A stretch of DNA of 64,000 bases from Maea johnstoni (taxonomy: Eukaryota; Annelida; Polychaeta; Spionida; Magelonidae), in the NCBI GenBank assembly GCA_963942565.1, contig OZ012690.1, forward strand, positions 5,307,646-5,371,645. The letters are read 5' to 3'. Position numbers and translations under genes: made by a program. Below are positions 6,619-19,852 of this stretch, one piece after another. Numbering within the stretch: the first letter of the stretch is position 1; each line of letters begins with the position of its first letter. The notes under the pieces were generated by a model, which was not told the DNA's origin, searched no databases, and saw only the letters and a program-made list of their open reading frames with translations.

Positions 6619-9600
6619 CTCCGGTAAATTAAGTTCCCTTTGCCAATAAGATGAGCCAAGCAACCAGTCATTGCTTGAAATATATTTACCAGCCTTCTGT
6701 AGAAGTAGGATGAATAGTTTTATTTACCCTCCCTCTAGAGTGGTCAGACTAAATAGTTTGATCTTCTCTACCCCCAAAATGTTTGAGAAAATAAAAAGCT
6801 TTTGATTTGCTTTTTCACACTTGGTCCCTCGTACCCAGTAGACATTCGTGAATAACTGGTTCATGCTTTTGCTAACTTTATAAAGTTGTACATACAGTTC
6901 CTTGGTACGTAGGCTAAAATGCAACATGTTATAACCAAAGCATACCAAAAACACCATTTTAAGTAAGGGCATACTAAATTAACCCTTTTGTGATATTAGA
7001 AGTTAATAAGTATGAATGCTCTTAAGTTCAGTATCTATTTCATTTCATGATTAATATATGTGAAACAATCCATTTATTTTTGTCTTATTTTAGATACTGT
7101 AGAATAGGCAAAGTTTGTGAGTGCGATTATTTATATTTACGTCCTTGTTGGACCTGCACACCACAATGGTGCCCGTGCATAGACTAGTATTAAGTATTCC
7201 GACTTATTTGTATTACTTTTATTTGGTGATGCCTATGTGGATTGACTGTTCGATAGATAAAAAGATGGTTCAATAGATAGATGGTTTGATAGATAAATGG
7301 TTCAATAGAAAGATAGAGCGTACGATAGATTATTTTCAAAATTTGCTTTTGTCAGGGGGCGGTCATCAAAAAATGTCAGGCTTTGAAGGCTGCTGCTGGC
7401 CTGAATGGGTTTATGTTTACGTCCATTATTGTTTTTTCTTAAATTATTATTCTTTCAAGATTATTATAATTATATTCATTATTATTATTATTATACTTAA
7501 ATTCATTATTATTAGAGTCATTATTATTATTCTTTATATTATTATAATTTTCATCATCATTATTGTGTAGTTTTTTCAATCATTTATTGTTACTGATAAT
7601 CTTCTTTTGGTGTCATTGAAGACGGAAGAAAGGAAGGAATTCTTCACAGCCATGTTTGGCGCGTGCTTTATTGCCACAGCCTACACAGTGATCTCCTGTC
7701 TTCACCATAACAGACGGTCCCGGAAAAGCAATGTCATCTTTAAAAGATGTTATGGTACTACCTTGCTCCTCATCGGACTCAACACCGTCATCTTCAGAGA
7801 GCCTACTGAAAGCAGCTTAACCCGTCGGTGAGGTGCCCATCATCAGTCCCTGCACTCAAGAACATGGGTAAGTTTACATTTAAATTCATGATCTTTAAAC
7901 CATGATTTGTCCACATCTTAGTCATGGTAAATAAAAGTTACTTAGTGCATTATTCAATTAATCTACTAGAAATACTGGTCTTTTCAATCAGTTATGTTAT
8001 GTAATTTAATCAGGTGATAAAGACATTAATCAGAGCCATGTCACCCTACAACATATGTGGTACATACTCCCAAAGTCACACCATGAAGGTTGTCATTATT
8101 AGTAAATACCATTACAGATTACATTGCAATTTTTTGATTTCCTGGGCTGTTTGAGTAATTGTTGGTGGGTATTATAACCCCATGTTATACCTAAATATTC
8201 CATACATTTCCCATCTATTAATTTTCTACCATTTTCTACCACCACAATGGTGCCTGTGCATAGACTAGTATTACGTATTCCGACTTATTTGTATTACTTT
8301 TATTTTGGTGATACCTATATGTATTGACTTTGTTTATCATTTGATGTGTATTTTCCAGGTTGTATTATCTGTTCAAGGAGGAGATAATGACTTTGCAGGA
8401 TTCACCGCCCCAAAGTGGTGAATGCTGCCTATCATATACAATCCTACAGCACTGTTGAATAATTAATTATCATTATTACTAGCTGGTTTGATAAGTAGAT
8501 AGCTGGTTTGATACATAGATAGCTGGTTCAATATATAGCTTAATGATTTGATAGATAGCTGGTTTGATAGATAGCTGGTTCGAACGATAGATAGATGGTT
8601 CAATAGCTAGATGGTTTGAAAGATAGATAGTTTGATGGATAGATAGCACCCCGCAAGGGGCACACCTACTGTGTGCAATAGGAGTTGGCACCTCCCGGGC
8701 AACCCTACGCCAGCGTGGCACCCTGCTCGCCTTATAAAAAAAATGGGGATGTGTGGATCTGTCTATGGATACCATGCATCTAAAAGATCCCTTGGTCATC
8801 TTTGGATATGAAGGCTCTGCTCTTTCTCTTCCGCTTTTTCTTCTTTCACATGCTTTGCCATTGTTCTTCAACAATGGCAAACAACCACTTTACGAAAAAA
8901 AACCAATTAATGGCACTAAATAGCCTAATGTGCTGATGTGCCTTTAAGCCCTCATTCATTCATTCATTGGATAGATAGCTGGTTCAATACATAGATATAG
9001 CTGATTTATTTGATAGATAGATAGCTGGTTTGATAGATAGAAAGATGGTTCAATAGATAGAGATAGCTGGTTCAATATATAGATAGATAGATGGTTTGAT
9101 AGATAGATAGATGGTTTGATAGATAGATAGATGCTTTGATAGATAGATAGATGGTTTTGAGGGTTTATTTTGGTGTCTACATTTGCTGATATTTATGGTT
9201 ATATAAATGGTTCCAATATAATGATATTAATTAAAGAATAAGTATGTAATACTATGTAATACTCAATTGAATCAAACCCGGCAATGGGCACACGTACTTT
9301 ATGGTTTGATTTAGGAGTTGGCACCTGCTGGAGAATGCTAAGCTATCTCTAATTAATACATCTATTAAGAAGGTTGTGTGCTTTCTATTTTGAAGGGTTG
9401 TGTTTACTACTGAGCATTGGACCTTTGCTAATTCAGAAACTGTATACTGCTTCAGTTTGCAGTGCAAATAATTTCGCTTAACAGCCCTGCTGGAGAGTAT
9501 TTGTGCTACTTTAAATTTGCGCATTCAAGCACTCAAACTATATATCTATTAGTGCAAAAAGTAAGATGGCTATCAATAATGAAAACACATTTATTCATAT

Positions 9601-9922
9601 GTATATTTATCTATAAGTAAACACACACATATTTACATACATACTTAGAAACATACATACACACATACATACATATATATATATATGTATATATATATAT
9701 ATGTATAATTTGTGTGTGTCCAAGTGCGCACGCCCACACAGATAGATAGATAGAAAGATAGAAATACTGACTGACAAACAGACATGTAGATAGATGTTAG
9801 ATATTGATAGATAAACATAGAGATAAATACATGTTTCCATTATTGATAGATTTGTCTTACTTATAGTACTGATGATATATTCTATGACATACTGAAGGAC
9901 ATGCACATGGCCTTTTTTGCGA
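6619..9922 (+). repeat. Unit 3 (3304 bp)
   Basis: Last member of the units 1-3 subfamily. Its second minisatellite (about 9050-9140) is rearranged: the GGTTAAATAGATATATAG segment is missing and an extra GATAGATAGATGG repeat is present. It is the first unit with the extra C in CGCCCACACA. Private changes are CCCTCGTACC near 6826 and ACACCGTCATC near 7783. Confidence 0.97.
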
Positions 9923-12900
9923 CTCCGGTAAATTAAGTTCCCTTTGCCAATAAGATGAGCCAAGCAACCAGTCATTGCTTGAAATATATTTACCAGCCTT
10001 CTGTAGAAGTAGGATAAATAGTTTTATTTACCCTCCCTCTAGAGTGGTCAGGCTAAATAGTTTGATCTTCACTACCCCCAAAATGTTTGAGAAAATAAAA
10101 AGCTTTTGATTTGCTTTTTCACACTTGGTCCATCGTACCCAGTAGACATTCGTGAATAACTGGTTCATGCCTTTGCTAACTTTATAAAGTTGTACATACA
10201 GTTCCTTGGTACGTAGGCTAAAATGCAACATGTTATAACCAAAGCATACCAAAAACACCATTTTAAGTAAGGGCATACTAAATTAACCCTTTTGTGATAT
10301 TAGAAGTTAATAAGTATGAATGCTCTTAAGTTCAGTATCTATTTCATTTCATGATTAATATATGTGAAACAATCCATTTATTTTTGTCTTATTTTAGATA
10401 CTGTAGAATAGGCAAAGTTTGTGAGTGCGATTATTTATATTTACGTCCTTGTTGGACCTGCACACCACAATGGTGCCCGTGCATAGACTAGTATTAAGTA
10501 TTCCGACTTATTTGTATTACTTTTATTTGGTGATGCCTATGTGGATTGACTGTTCGATAGATAAAAAGATGGTTCAATAGATAGATGGTTTGATAGATAA
10601 ATGGTTCAATAGAAAGATAGAGCGTACGATAGATTATTTTCAAAATTTGCTTTTGTCAGGGGGCGGTCATCAAAAAATGTCAGGCTTTGAAGGCTGCTGC
10701 TGGCCTGAATGGGTTTATGTTTACGTCCATTATTGTTTTTTCTTAAATTATTATTCTTTCAAGATTATTATAATTATATTCATTATTATTATTATTATTA
10801 TAATTAAATTCATTATTATTAGAGTCCTTATTATTCTTTATATTATTATAATTTTCATCATCATTATTGTGTAGTTTTTTCAATCATTTATTGTTACTGA
10901 TAATCTTCTTTTGGTGTCATTGAAGACGGAAGAAAGGAAGGAATTCTTCACAGCCATGTTTGGCGCGTGCTTTATTGCCACAGCCTACACAGTGATCTCC
11001 TGTCTTCACCATAACAGACGGTCCCGGAAAAGCAATGTCATCTTTAAAAGATGTTATGGTACTACCTTGCTCCTCATCGGACTCAACACCATCATCTTCA
11101 GAGAGCCTACTGAAAGCAGCTTAACCCGTCGGTGAGGTGCCCATCATCAGTCCCTGCACTCAAGAACATGGGTAAGTTTACATTTAAATTCATGATCTTT
11201 AAACCATGATTTGTCCACATCTTAGTCATGGTAAATAAAAGTTACTTAGTGCATTATTCAATTAATCTACTAGAAATACTGGTCTTTTCAATCAGTTATG
11301 TTATGTAATTTAATCAGGTGATAAAGACATTAATCAGAGCCATGTCACCCTACAACATATGTGGTACATACTCCCAAAGTCACACCATGAAGGTTGTCAT
11401 TATTAGTAAATACCATTACAGATTACATTGCAATTTTTTGATTTCCTGGGCTGTTTGAGTAATTGTTGGTGGGTATTATAACCCCATGTTATACCTAAAT
11501 ATTCCATACATTTCCCATCTATTAATTTTCTACCATTTTCTACCACCACAATGGTGCCTGTGCATAGACTAGTATTACTTATGCGGACTTATTTGTATTA
11601 CTTTTATTTTGGTGATACCTATATGTATTGACTTTGTTTATCATTTGATGTGTATTTTCCAGGTTGTATTATCTGTTCAAGGAGGAGATAATGACTTTGC
11701 AGGATTCACCGCCCCAAAGTGGTGAATGCTGCCTATCATATACAATCCTACAGCACTGTTGAATAATTAATTATCATTATTACTAGCTGGTTTGATAAGT
11801 AGATAGCTGGTTTGATACATAGATAGCTGGTTCAATATATAGCTTAATGATTTGATAGATAGCTGGTTTGATAGATAGCTGGTTCGAACGATAGATAGAT
11901 GGTTCAATAGCTAGATGGTTTGAAAGATAGATAGTTTGATGGATAGATAGCACCCCGCAAGGGGCACACCTACTGTGTGCAATAGGAGTTGGCACCTCCC
12001 GGGCAACCCTACGCCAGCGTGGCACCCTGCTCGCCTTATAAAAAAAATGGGGATGTGTGGATCTGTCTATGGATACCATGCATCTAAAAGATCCCTTGGT
12101 CATCTTTGGATATGAAGGCTCTGCTCTTTCTCTTCCGCTTTTTCTTCTTTCACATGCTTTGCCATTGTTCTTCAACAATGGCAAACAACCACTTTACGAA
12201 AAAAAAACCAATTAATGGCACTAAATAGCCTAATGTGCTGATGTGCCTTTAAGCCCTCATTCATTCATTCATTGGATAGATAGCTGGTTCAATACATAGA
12301 TATAGCTGATTTATTTGATAGATAGATAGCTGGTTTGATAGATAGAAAGATGGTTCAATGGATAGATGGTTAAATAGATATAAAGATGGTTTGATAGATA
12401 GCTGGTTCAATATATAGATAGATAGATGGTTTGATAGATAGATAGATGCTTTGATAGATAGATAGATGGTTTTGAGGGTTTATTTTGGTGTCTACATTTG
12501 CTGATATTTATGGTTATATAAATGGTTCCAATATAATGATATTAATTAAAGAATAAGTATGTAATACTATGTAATACTCAATTGAATCAAACCCGGCAAT
12601 GGGCACACATAATTTATGGTTTGATTTAGGAGTTGGCACCTGCTGGAGAATGCTAAGCTATCTCTAATTAATACATCTATTAAGAAGGTTGTGTGCTTTC
12701 TATTTTGAAGGGTTGTGGTTACCACTGAGCATTGGACCTTTGCTAATTCAGAAACTGTATACTGCTTCAGTTTGCAGTGCAAATAATTTCGCTTAACAGC
12801 CCTGCTGGAGAGTATATGTGCTACTTTAAATTTGCGCATTCAAGCACTCAAACTATATATCTATTAGTGCAAAAAGTAAGATGGCTATCAATAATGAAAA

Positions 12901-13239
12901 CATTTATTCATATGTATATTTATCTATAAGTAAACACACACATATTTACATACATACTTAGAAACATACATACACACATACATACATATATATATATATG
13001 TATATATATATATATGTATAATTTGTGTGTGTCCAAGTGCGCACGCCCACACAGATAGATAGATAGAAAGATAGATAGAAATACTGACTGACAAACAGAC
13101 ATGTAGATAGATGTTAGATATTGATAGATAAACATAGAGATAAATACATGTTTCCATTATTGATAGGTTTGTCTTACTTATAGTACTGATGATATATTCT
13201 ATGACATACTGAAGGACATGCACATGGCCTTTTTTGCGA
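9923..13239 (+). repeat. Unit 4 (3317 bp)
   Basis: First unit with the variant set GGATAAATAG, TCAGGCTAAA and CATGCCTTTGC that marks all later units. It has one extra ATT triplet near 10795, TTCACTACCCC near 10069 (shared with units 9, 10 and 18) and a private ACTTATGCGG near 11577 within internal repeat copy B. Confidence 0.97.
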
Positions 13240-16200
13240 CTCAGGTAAATTAAGTTCCCTTTGCCAATAAGATGAGCCAAGCAACCAGTCATTGCTTGAA
13301 ATATATTTACCAGCCTTCTGTAGAAGTAGGATAAATAGTTTTATTTACCCTCCCTCTAGAGTGGTCAGGCTAAATAGTTTGATCTTCTCTACCCCCAAAA
13401 TGTTTGAGAAAATAAAAAGCTTTTGATTTGCTTTTTCACACTTGGTCCATCGTACCCAGTAGACATTCGTGAATAACTGGTTCATGCCTTTGCTAACTTT
13501 ATAAAGTTGTACATACAGTTCCTTGGTACGTAGGCTAAAATGCAACATGTTATAACCAAAGCATACCAAAAACACCATTTTAAGTAAGGGCATACTAAAT
13601 TAACCCTTTTGTGATATTAGAAGTTAATAAGTATGAATGCTCTTAAGTTCAGTATCTATTTCATTTCATGATTAATATATGTGAAACAATCCATTTATTT
13701 TTGTCTTATTTTAGATACTGTAGAATAGGCAAAGTTTGTGAGTGCGATTATTTATATTTACGTCCTTGTTGGACCTGCACACCACAATGGTGCCCGTGCA
13801 TAGACTAGTATTAAGTATTCCGACTTATTTGTATTACTTTTATTTGGTGATGCCTATGTGGATTGACTGTTCGATAGATAAAAAGATGGTTCAATAGATA
13901 GATGGTTTGATAGATAAATGGTTCAATAGAAAGATAGAGCGTACGATAGATTATTTTCAAAATTTGCTTTTGTCAGGGGGCGGTCATCAAAAAATGTCAG
14001 GCTTTGAAGGCTGCTGCTGGCCTGAATGGGTTTATGTTTACGTCCATTATTGTTTTTTCTTAAATTATTATTCTTTCAAGATTATTTTAATTATATTCAT
14101 TATTATTATTATTATAATTAAATTCATTATTAATAGAGTCATTATTATTATTCTTTATATTATTATAATTTTCATCATCATTATTGTGTAGTTTTTTCAA
14201 TCATTTATTGTTACTGATAATCTTCTTTTGGTGTCATTGAAGACGGAAGAAAGGAAGGAATTCTTCACAGCCATGTTTGGCGCGTGCTTTATTGCCACAG
14301 CCTACACAGTGATCTCCTGTCTTCACCATAACAGCCGGTCCCGGAAAAGCAATGTCATCTTTAAAAGATGTTATGGTACTACCTTGCTCCTCATCGGACT
14401 CAACACCATCATCTTCAGAGAGCCTACTGAAAGCAGCTTAACCCGTCGGTGAGGTGCCCATCATCAGTCCCTGCACTCAAGAACATGGGTAAGTTTACAT
14501 TTAAATTCATGATCTTTAAACCATGATTTGTCCACATCTTAGTCATGGTAAATAAACGTTACTTAGTGCATTATTCAATTAATCTATTAGAAATACTGGT
14601 CTTTTCAATCAGTTATGTTATGTAATTTAATCAGGTGATAAAGACATTAATCAGAGCCATGTCACCCTACAACATATGTGGTACATACTCCCAAAGTCAC
14701 ACCATGAAGGTTGTCATTATTAGTAAATACCATTACAGATTACATTGCAATTTTTTGATTTCCTGGGCTGTTTGAGTAATTGTTGGTGGGTATTATAACC
14801 CCATGTTATACCTAAATATTCCATACATTTCCCATCTATTAATTTTCTACCATTTTCTACCACCACAATGGTGCCTGTGCATAGACTAGTATTACGTATT
14901 CGGACTTATTTGTATTACTTTTATTTTGGTGATACCTATATGTATTGACTTTGTTTATCATTTGATGTGTATTTTCCAGGTTGTATTATCTGTTCAAGGA
15001 GGAGATAATGACTTTGCAGGATTCACCGCCCCAAAGTGGTGAATGCTGCCTATCATATACAATCCTACAGCACTGTTGAATAATTAATTATCATTATTAC
15101 TAGCTGGTTTGATAAGTAGATAGCTGGTTTGATACATAGATAGCTGGTTCAATATATAGCTTAATGATTTGATAGATAGCTGGTTCGAACGATAGATAGA
15201 TGGTTCAATAGCTAGATGGTTTGAAAGATAGATAGTTTGATGGATAGATAGCACCCCGCAAGGGGCCCACCTACTGTGTGCAATAGGAGTTGGCACCTCC
15301 CGGGCAACCCTACGCCAGCGTGGCACCCTGCTCGCCTTATAAAAAAAATGGGGATGTGTGGATCTGTCTATGGATACCATGCATCTAAAAGATCCCTTGG
15401 TCATCTTTGGATATGAAGGCTCTGCTCTTTCTCTTCCGCTTTTTCTTCTTTCACATGCTTTGCCATTGTTCTTCAACAATGGCAAACAACCACTTTACGA
15501 ATAAAAAACCAATTAATGGCACTAAATAGCCTAATGTGCTGATGTGCCTTTAAGCCCTCATTCATTCATTCATTGGATGGATAGCTGGTTCAATACATAG
15601 ATATAGCTGATTTATTTGATAGATAGATAGCTGGTTTGATAGATAGAAAGATGGTTCAATGGATAGATGGTTAAATAGATATATAGATGGTTTGATAGAT
15701 AGCTGGTTCAATATATAGATAGATAGATGGTTTGATAGATAGATAGATGCTTTGATAGATAGATAGATGGTTTTGAGGGTTTATTTTGGTGTCTACATTT
15801 GCTGATATTTATGGTTATATAAATGGTTCCAATATAATGATATTAATTAAAGAATAAGTATGTAATACTATGTAATACTCAATTGAATCAAACCCGGCAA
15901 TGGGCACACGTACTTTATGGTTTGATTTAGGAGTTGGCACCTGCTGGAGAATGCTAAGCTATCTCTAATTAATACATCTATTAAGAAGGTTGTGTGCTTT
16001 CTATTTTGAAGGGTTGTGTTTACTACTGAGCATTGGACCTTTGCTAATTCAGAAACTGTATACTGCTTCAGTTTGCAGTGCAAATAATTTCGCTTAACAG
16101 CCCTGCTGGAGAGTATATGTGCTACTTTAAATTTGCGCATTCAAGCACTCAAACTATATATCTATTAGTGCAAAAAGTAAGATGGCTATCAATAATGAAA

Positions 16201-16534
16201 ACATTTATTCATATGTATATTTATCTATAAGTAAACACACACATATTTACATACATACTTAGAAACATACATACACACATACATACATATATATATATAT
16301 GTATATATATATATATGTATAATTTGTGTGTCCAAGTGCGCACGCCCACACAGATAGATAGAAAGATAGATAGAAATACTGACTGACAAACAGACATGTA
16401 GATAGATGTTAGATATTGATAGATAAACATAGAGATAAATACATGTTTCCATTATTGATAGGTTTGTCTTACTTATAGTACTGATGATATATTCTATGAC
16501 ATACTGAAGGACATGCACATGGCCTTTTTTGCGA
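13240..16534 (+). repeat. Unit 5 (3295 bp)
   Basis: Lost exactly one 16-bp repeat of the first minisatellite, near 15175. It carries the AGCCGG variant in the gene-like block and CGAATAAAAAACC (shared with units 8, 9 and 17). Its start reads CTCAGG instead of CTCCGG, a change that is silent in the candidate minus-strand exon. Confidence 0.97.
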
Positions 16535-19500
16535 CTCCGGTAAATTAAGTTCCCTTTGCCAATAAGATGAGCCAAGCAACCAGTCATTGCTTGAAATATA
16601 TTTACCAGCCTTCTGTAGAAGTAGGATAAATAGTTTTATTTACCCTCCCTCTAGAGTGGTCAGGCTAAATAGTTTGATCTTCTCTACCCCCAAAATGTTT
16701 GAGAAAATAAAAAGCTTTTGATTTGCTTTTTCACACTTGGTCCATCGTACCCAGTAGACATTCGTGAATAACTGGTTCATGCCTTTGCTAACTTTATAAA
16801 GTTGTACATACAGTTCCTTGGTACGTAGGCTAAAATGCAACATGTTATAACCAAAGCATACCAAAAACACCATTTTAAGTAAGGGCATACTAAATTAACC
16901 CTTTTGTGATATTAGAAGTTAATAAGTATGAATGCTCTTAGGTTCAGTATCTATTTCATTTCATGATTTATATATGTGAAACAATCCATTTATTTTTATC
17001 TTATTTTAGATACTGTAGAATAGGCAAAGTTTGTGAGTGCGATTATTTATATTTACGTCCTTGTTGGACCTGCACACCACAATGGTGCCCGTGCATAGAC
17101 TAGTATTAAGTATTCCGACTTATTTGTATTACTTTTATTTGGTGATGCCTATGTGGATTGACTATTCGATAGATAAAAAGATGGTTCAATAGATAGATGG
17201 TTTGATAGATAAATGGTTCAATAGAAAGATAGAGCGTACGATAGATTATTTTCAAAATTTGCTTTTGTCAGGGGGCGGTCATCAAAAAATGTCAGGCTTT
17301 GAAGGCTGCTGCTGGCCTGAATGGGTTTATGTTTACGTCCATTATTGTTTTTTCTTAAATTATTATTCTTTCAAGATTATTATAATTATATTCATTATTA
17401 TTATTATTATAATTAAATTCATTATTAATAGAGTCCTTATTATTATTCTTTATATTATTATAATTTTCATCATCATTATTGTGTAGTTTTTTCAATCATT
17501 TATTGTTACTGATAATCTTCTTTTGGTGTCATTGAAGACGGAAGAAAGGAAGGAATTCTTCACAGCCATGTTTGGCGCGTGCTTTATTGCCACAGCCTAC
17601 ACAGTGATCTCCTGTCTTCACCATAACAGACGGTCCCGGAAAAGCAATGTCATCTTTAAAAGATGTTATGGTACTACCTTGCTCCTCATCGGACTCAACA
17701 CCATCATCTTCAGAGAGCCTACTGAAAGCAGCTTAACCCGTCGGTGAGGTGCCCATCATCAGTCCCTGCACTCAAGAACATGGGTAAGTTTACATTTAAA
17801 TTCATGATCTTTAAACCATGATTTGTCCACATCTTAGTCATGGTAAATAAAAGTTACTTAGTGCATTATTCAATTAATCTATTAGAAATACTGGTCTTTT
17901 CAATCAGTTATGTTATGTAATTTAATCAGGTGATAAAGACATTAATCAGAGCCATGTCACCCTACAACATATGTGGTACATACTCCCAAAGTCACACCAT
18001 GAAGGTTGTCATAATTAGTAAATATCATTACAGATTACATTGCAATTTTTTGATTTCCTGGGCTGTTTGAGTAATTGTTGGTGGGTATTATAACCCCATG
18101 TTATACCTAAATATTCCATACATTTCCCATCTATTAATTTTCTACCATTTTCTACCACCACAATGGTGCCTGTACATAGACTAGTATTACGTATTCCGAC
18201 TTATTTGTATTACTTTTATTTTGGTGATACCTATATGTATTGACTTTGTTTATCATTTGATGTGTATTTTCCAGGTTGTATTATCTGTTCAAGGAGGAGA
18301 TAATGACTTTGCAGGATTCACCGCCCCAAAGTGGTGAATGCTGCCTATCATATACAATCCTACAGCACTGTTGAATAATTAATTATCATTATTACTAGCT
18401 GGTTTGATAAGTAGATAGCTGGTTTGATACATAGATAGCTGGTTCAATATATAGCTTAATGATTTGATAGATAGCTGGTTTGATAGATAGCTGGTTCGAA
18501 CAATAGATAGATGGTTCAATAGCTAGATGGTTTGAAAGATAGATAGTTTGATGGATAGATAGCACCCCGCAAGGGGCACACCTACTGTGTGCAATAGGAG
18601 TTGGCACCTCCCGGGCAACCCTACGCCAGCGTGGCACCCTGCTCGCCTTATAAAAAAAATGGGGATGTGTGGATCTGTCTATGGATACCATGCATCTAAA
18701 AGATCCCTTGGTCATCTTTAGATATGAAGGCTCTGCTCTTTCTCTTCCGCTTTTTGTTCTTTCACATGCTTTGCCATTGTTCTTCAACAATGGCAAACAA
18801 CCACTTTACGAAAAAAAAAACCAATTAATGGCACTAAATAGCCTAATGTGCTGATGTGCCTTTAAGCCCTCATTCATTCATTCATTGGATAGATAGCTGG
18901 TTCAATACATAGATATAGCTGATTTATTTGATAGATAGATAGCTGGTTTGATAGATAGAAAGATGGTTCAATAGATAGATGGTTAAATAGATATATAGAT
19001 GGTTTGATAGATAGCTGGTTCAATATATAGATAGATAGATGGTTTGATAGATAGATAGATGCTTTGATAGATAGATAGATGGTTTTGAGGGTTTATTTTG
19101 GTGTCTACATTTGCTGATATTTATGGTTATATAAATGGTTCCAATATAATGATATTAATTAAAGAATAAGTATGTAATACTATGTAATACTCAATTGAAT
19201 CAAACCCGGCAATGGGCACACATACTTTATGGTTTGATTTAGGAGTTGGCACCTGCTGTAGAATGCTAAGCTATCTCTAATTAATACATCTATTAAGAAG
19301 GTTGTGTGCTTTCTATTTTGAAGGGTTGTGTTTACTACTGAGCATTGGACCTTTGCTAATTCAGAAACTGTATACTGCTTCAGTTTGCAGTGCAAATAAT
19401 TTCGCTTAACAGCCCTGCTGGAGAGTATTTGTGCTACTTTAAATTTGCGCATTCAAGCACTCAAACTATATATCTATTAGTGCAAAAAGTAAGATGGCTA

Positions 19501-19852
19501 TCAATAATGAAAACACATTTATTCATATGTATATTTATCTATAAGTAAACACACACATATTTACATACATACTTAGAAACATACATACACACATACATAC
19601 ATATATATATATGTATATATATATATATGTATAATTTGTGTGTGTCCAAGTGTGCACGCCCACACAGATAGATAGATAGAAAGATAGATAGAAATACTGA
19701 CTGACAAACAGACATGTAGATAGATGTTAGATATTGATAGATAAACATAGAGATAAATACATGTTTCCATTATTGATAGGTTTGTCTTACTTATAGTACT
19801 GATGATATATTCTATGACATACTGAAGGACATGCACATGGCCTTTTTTGCGA
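16535..19852 (+). repeat. Unit 6 (3318 bp)
   Basis: The second half matches unit 15: both carry CTTTAGATATGAAGG near 18716 and GCTGTAGAATG near 19256, a pair seen nowhere else in the window. Unit 18 has the first but not the second. Confidence 0.97.
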
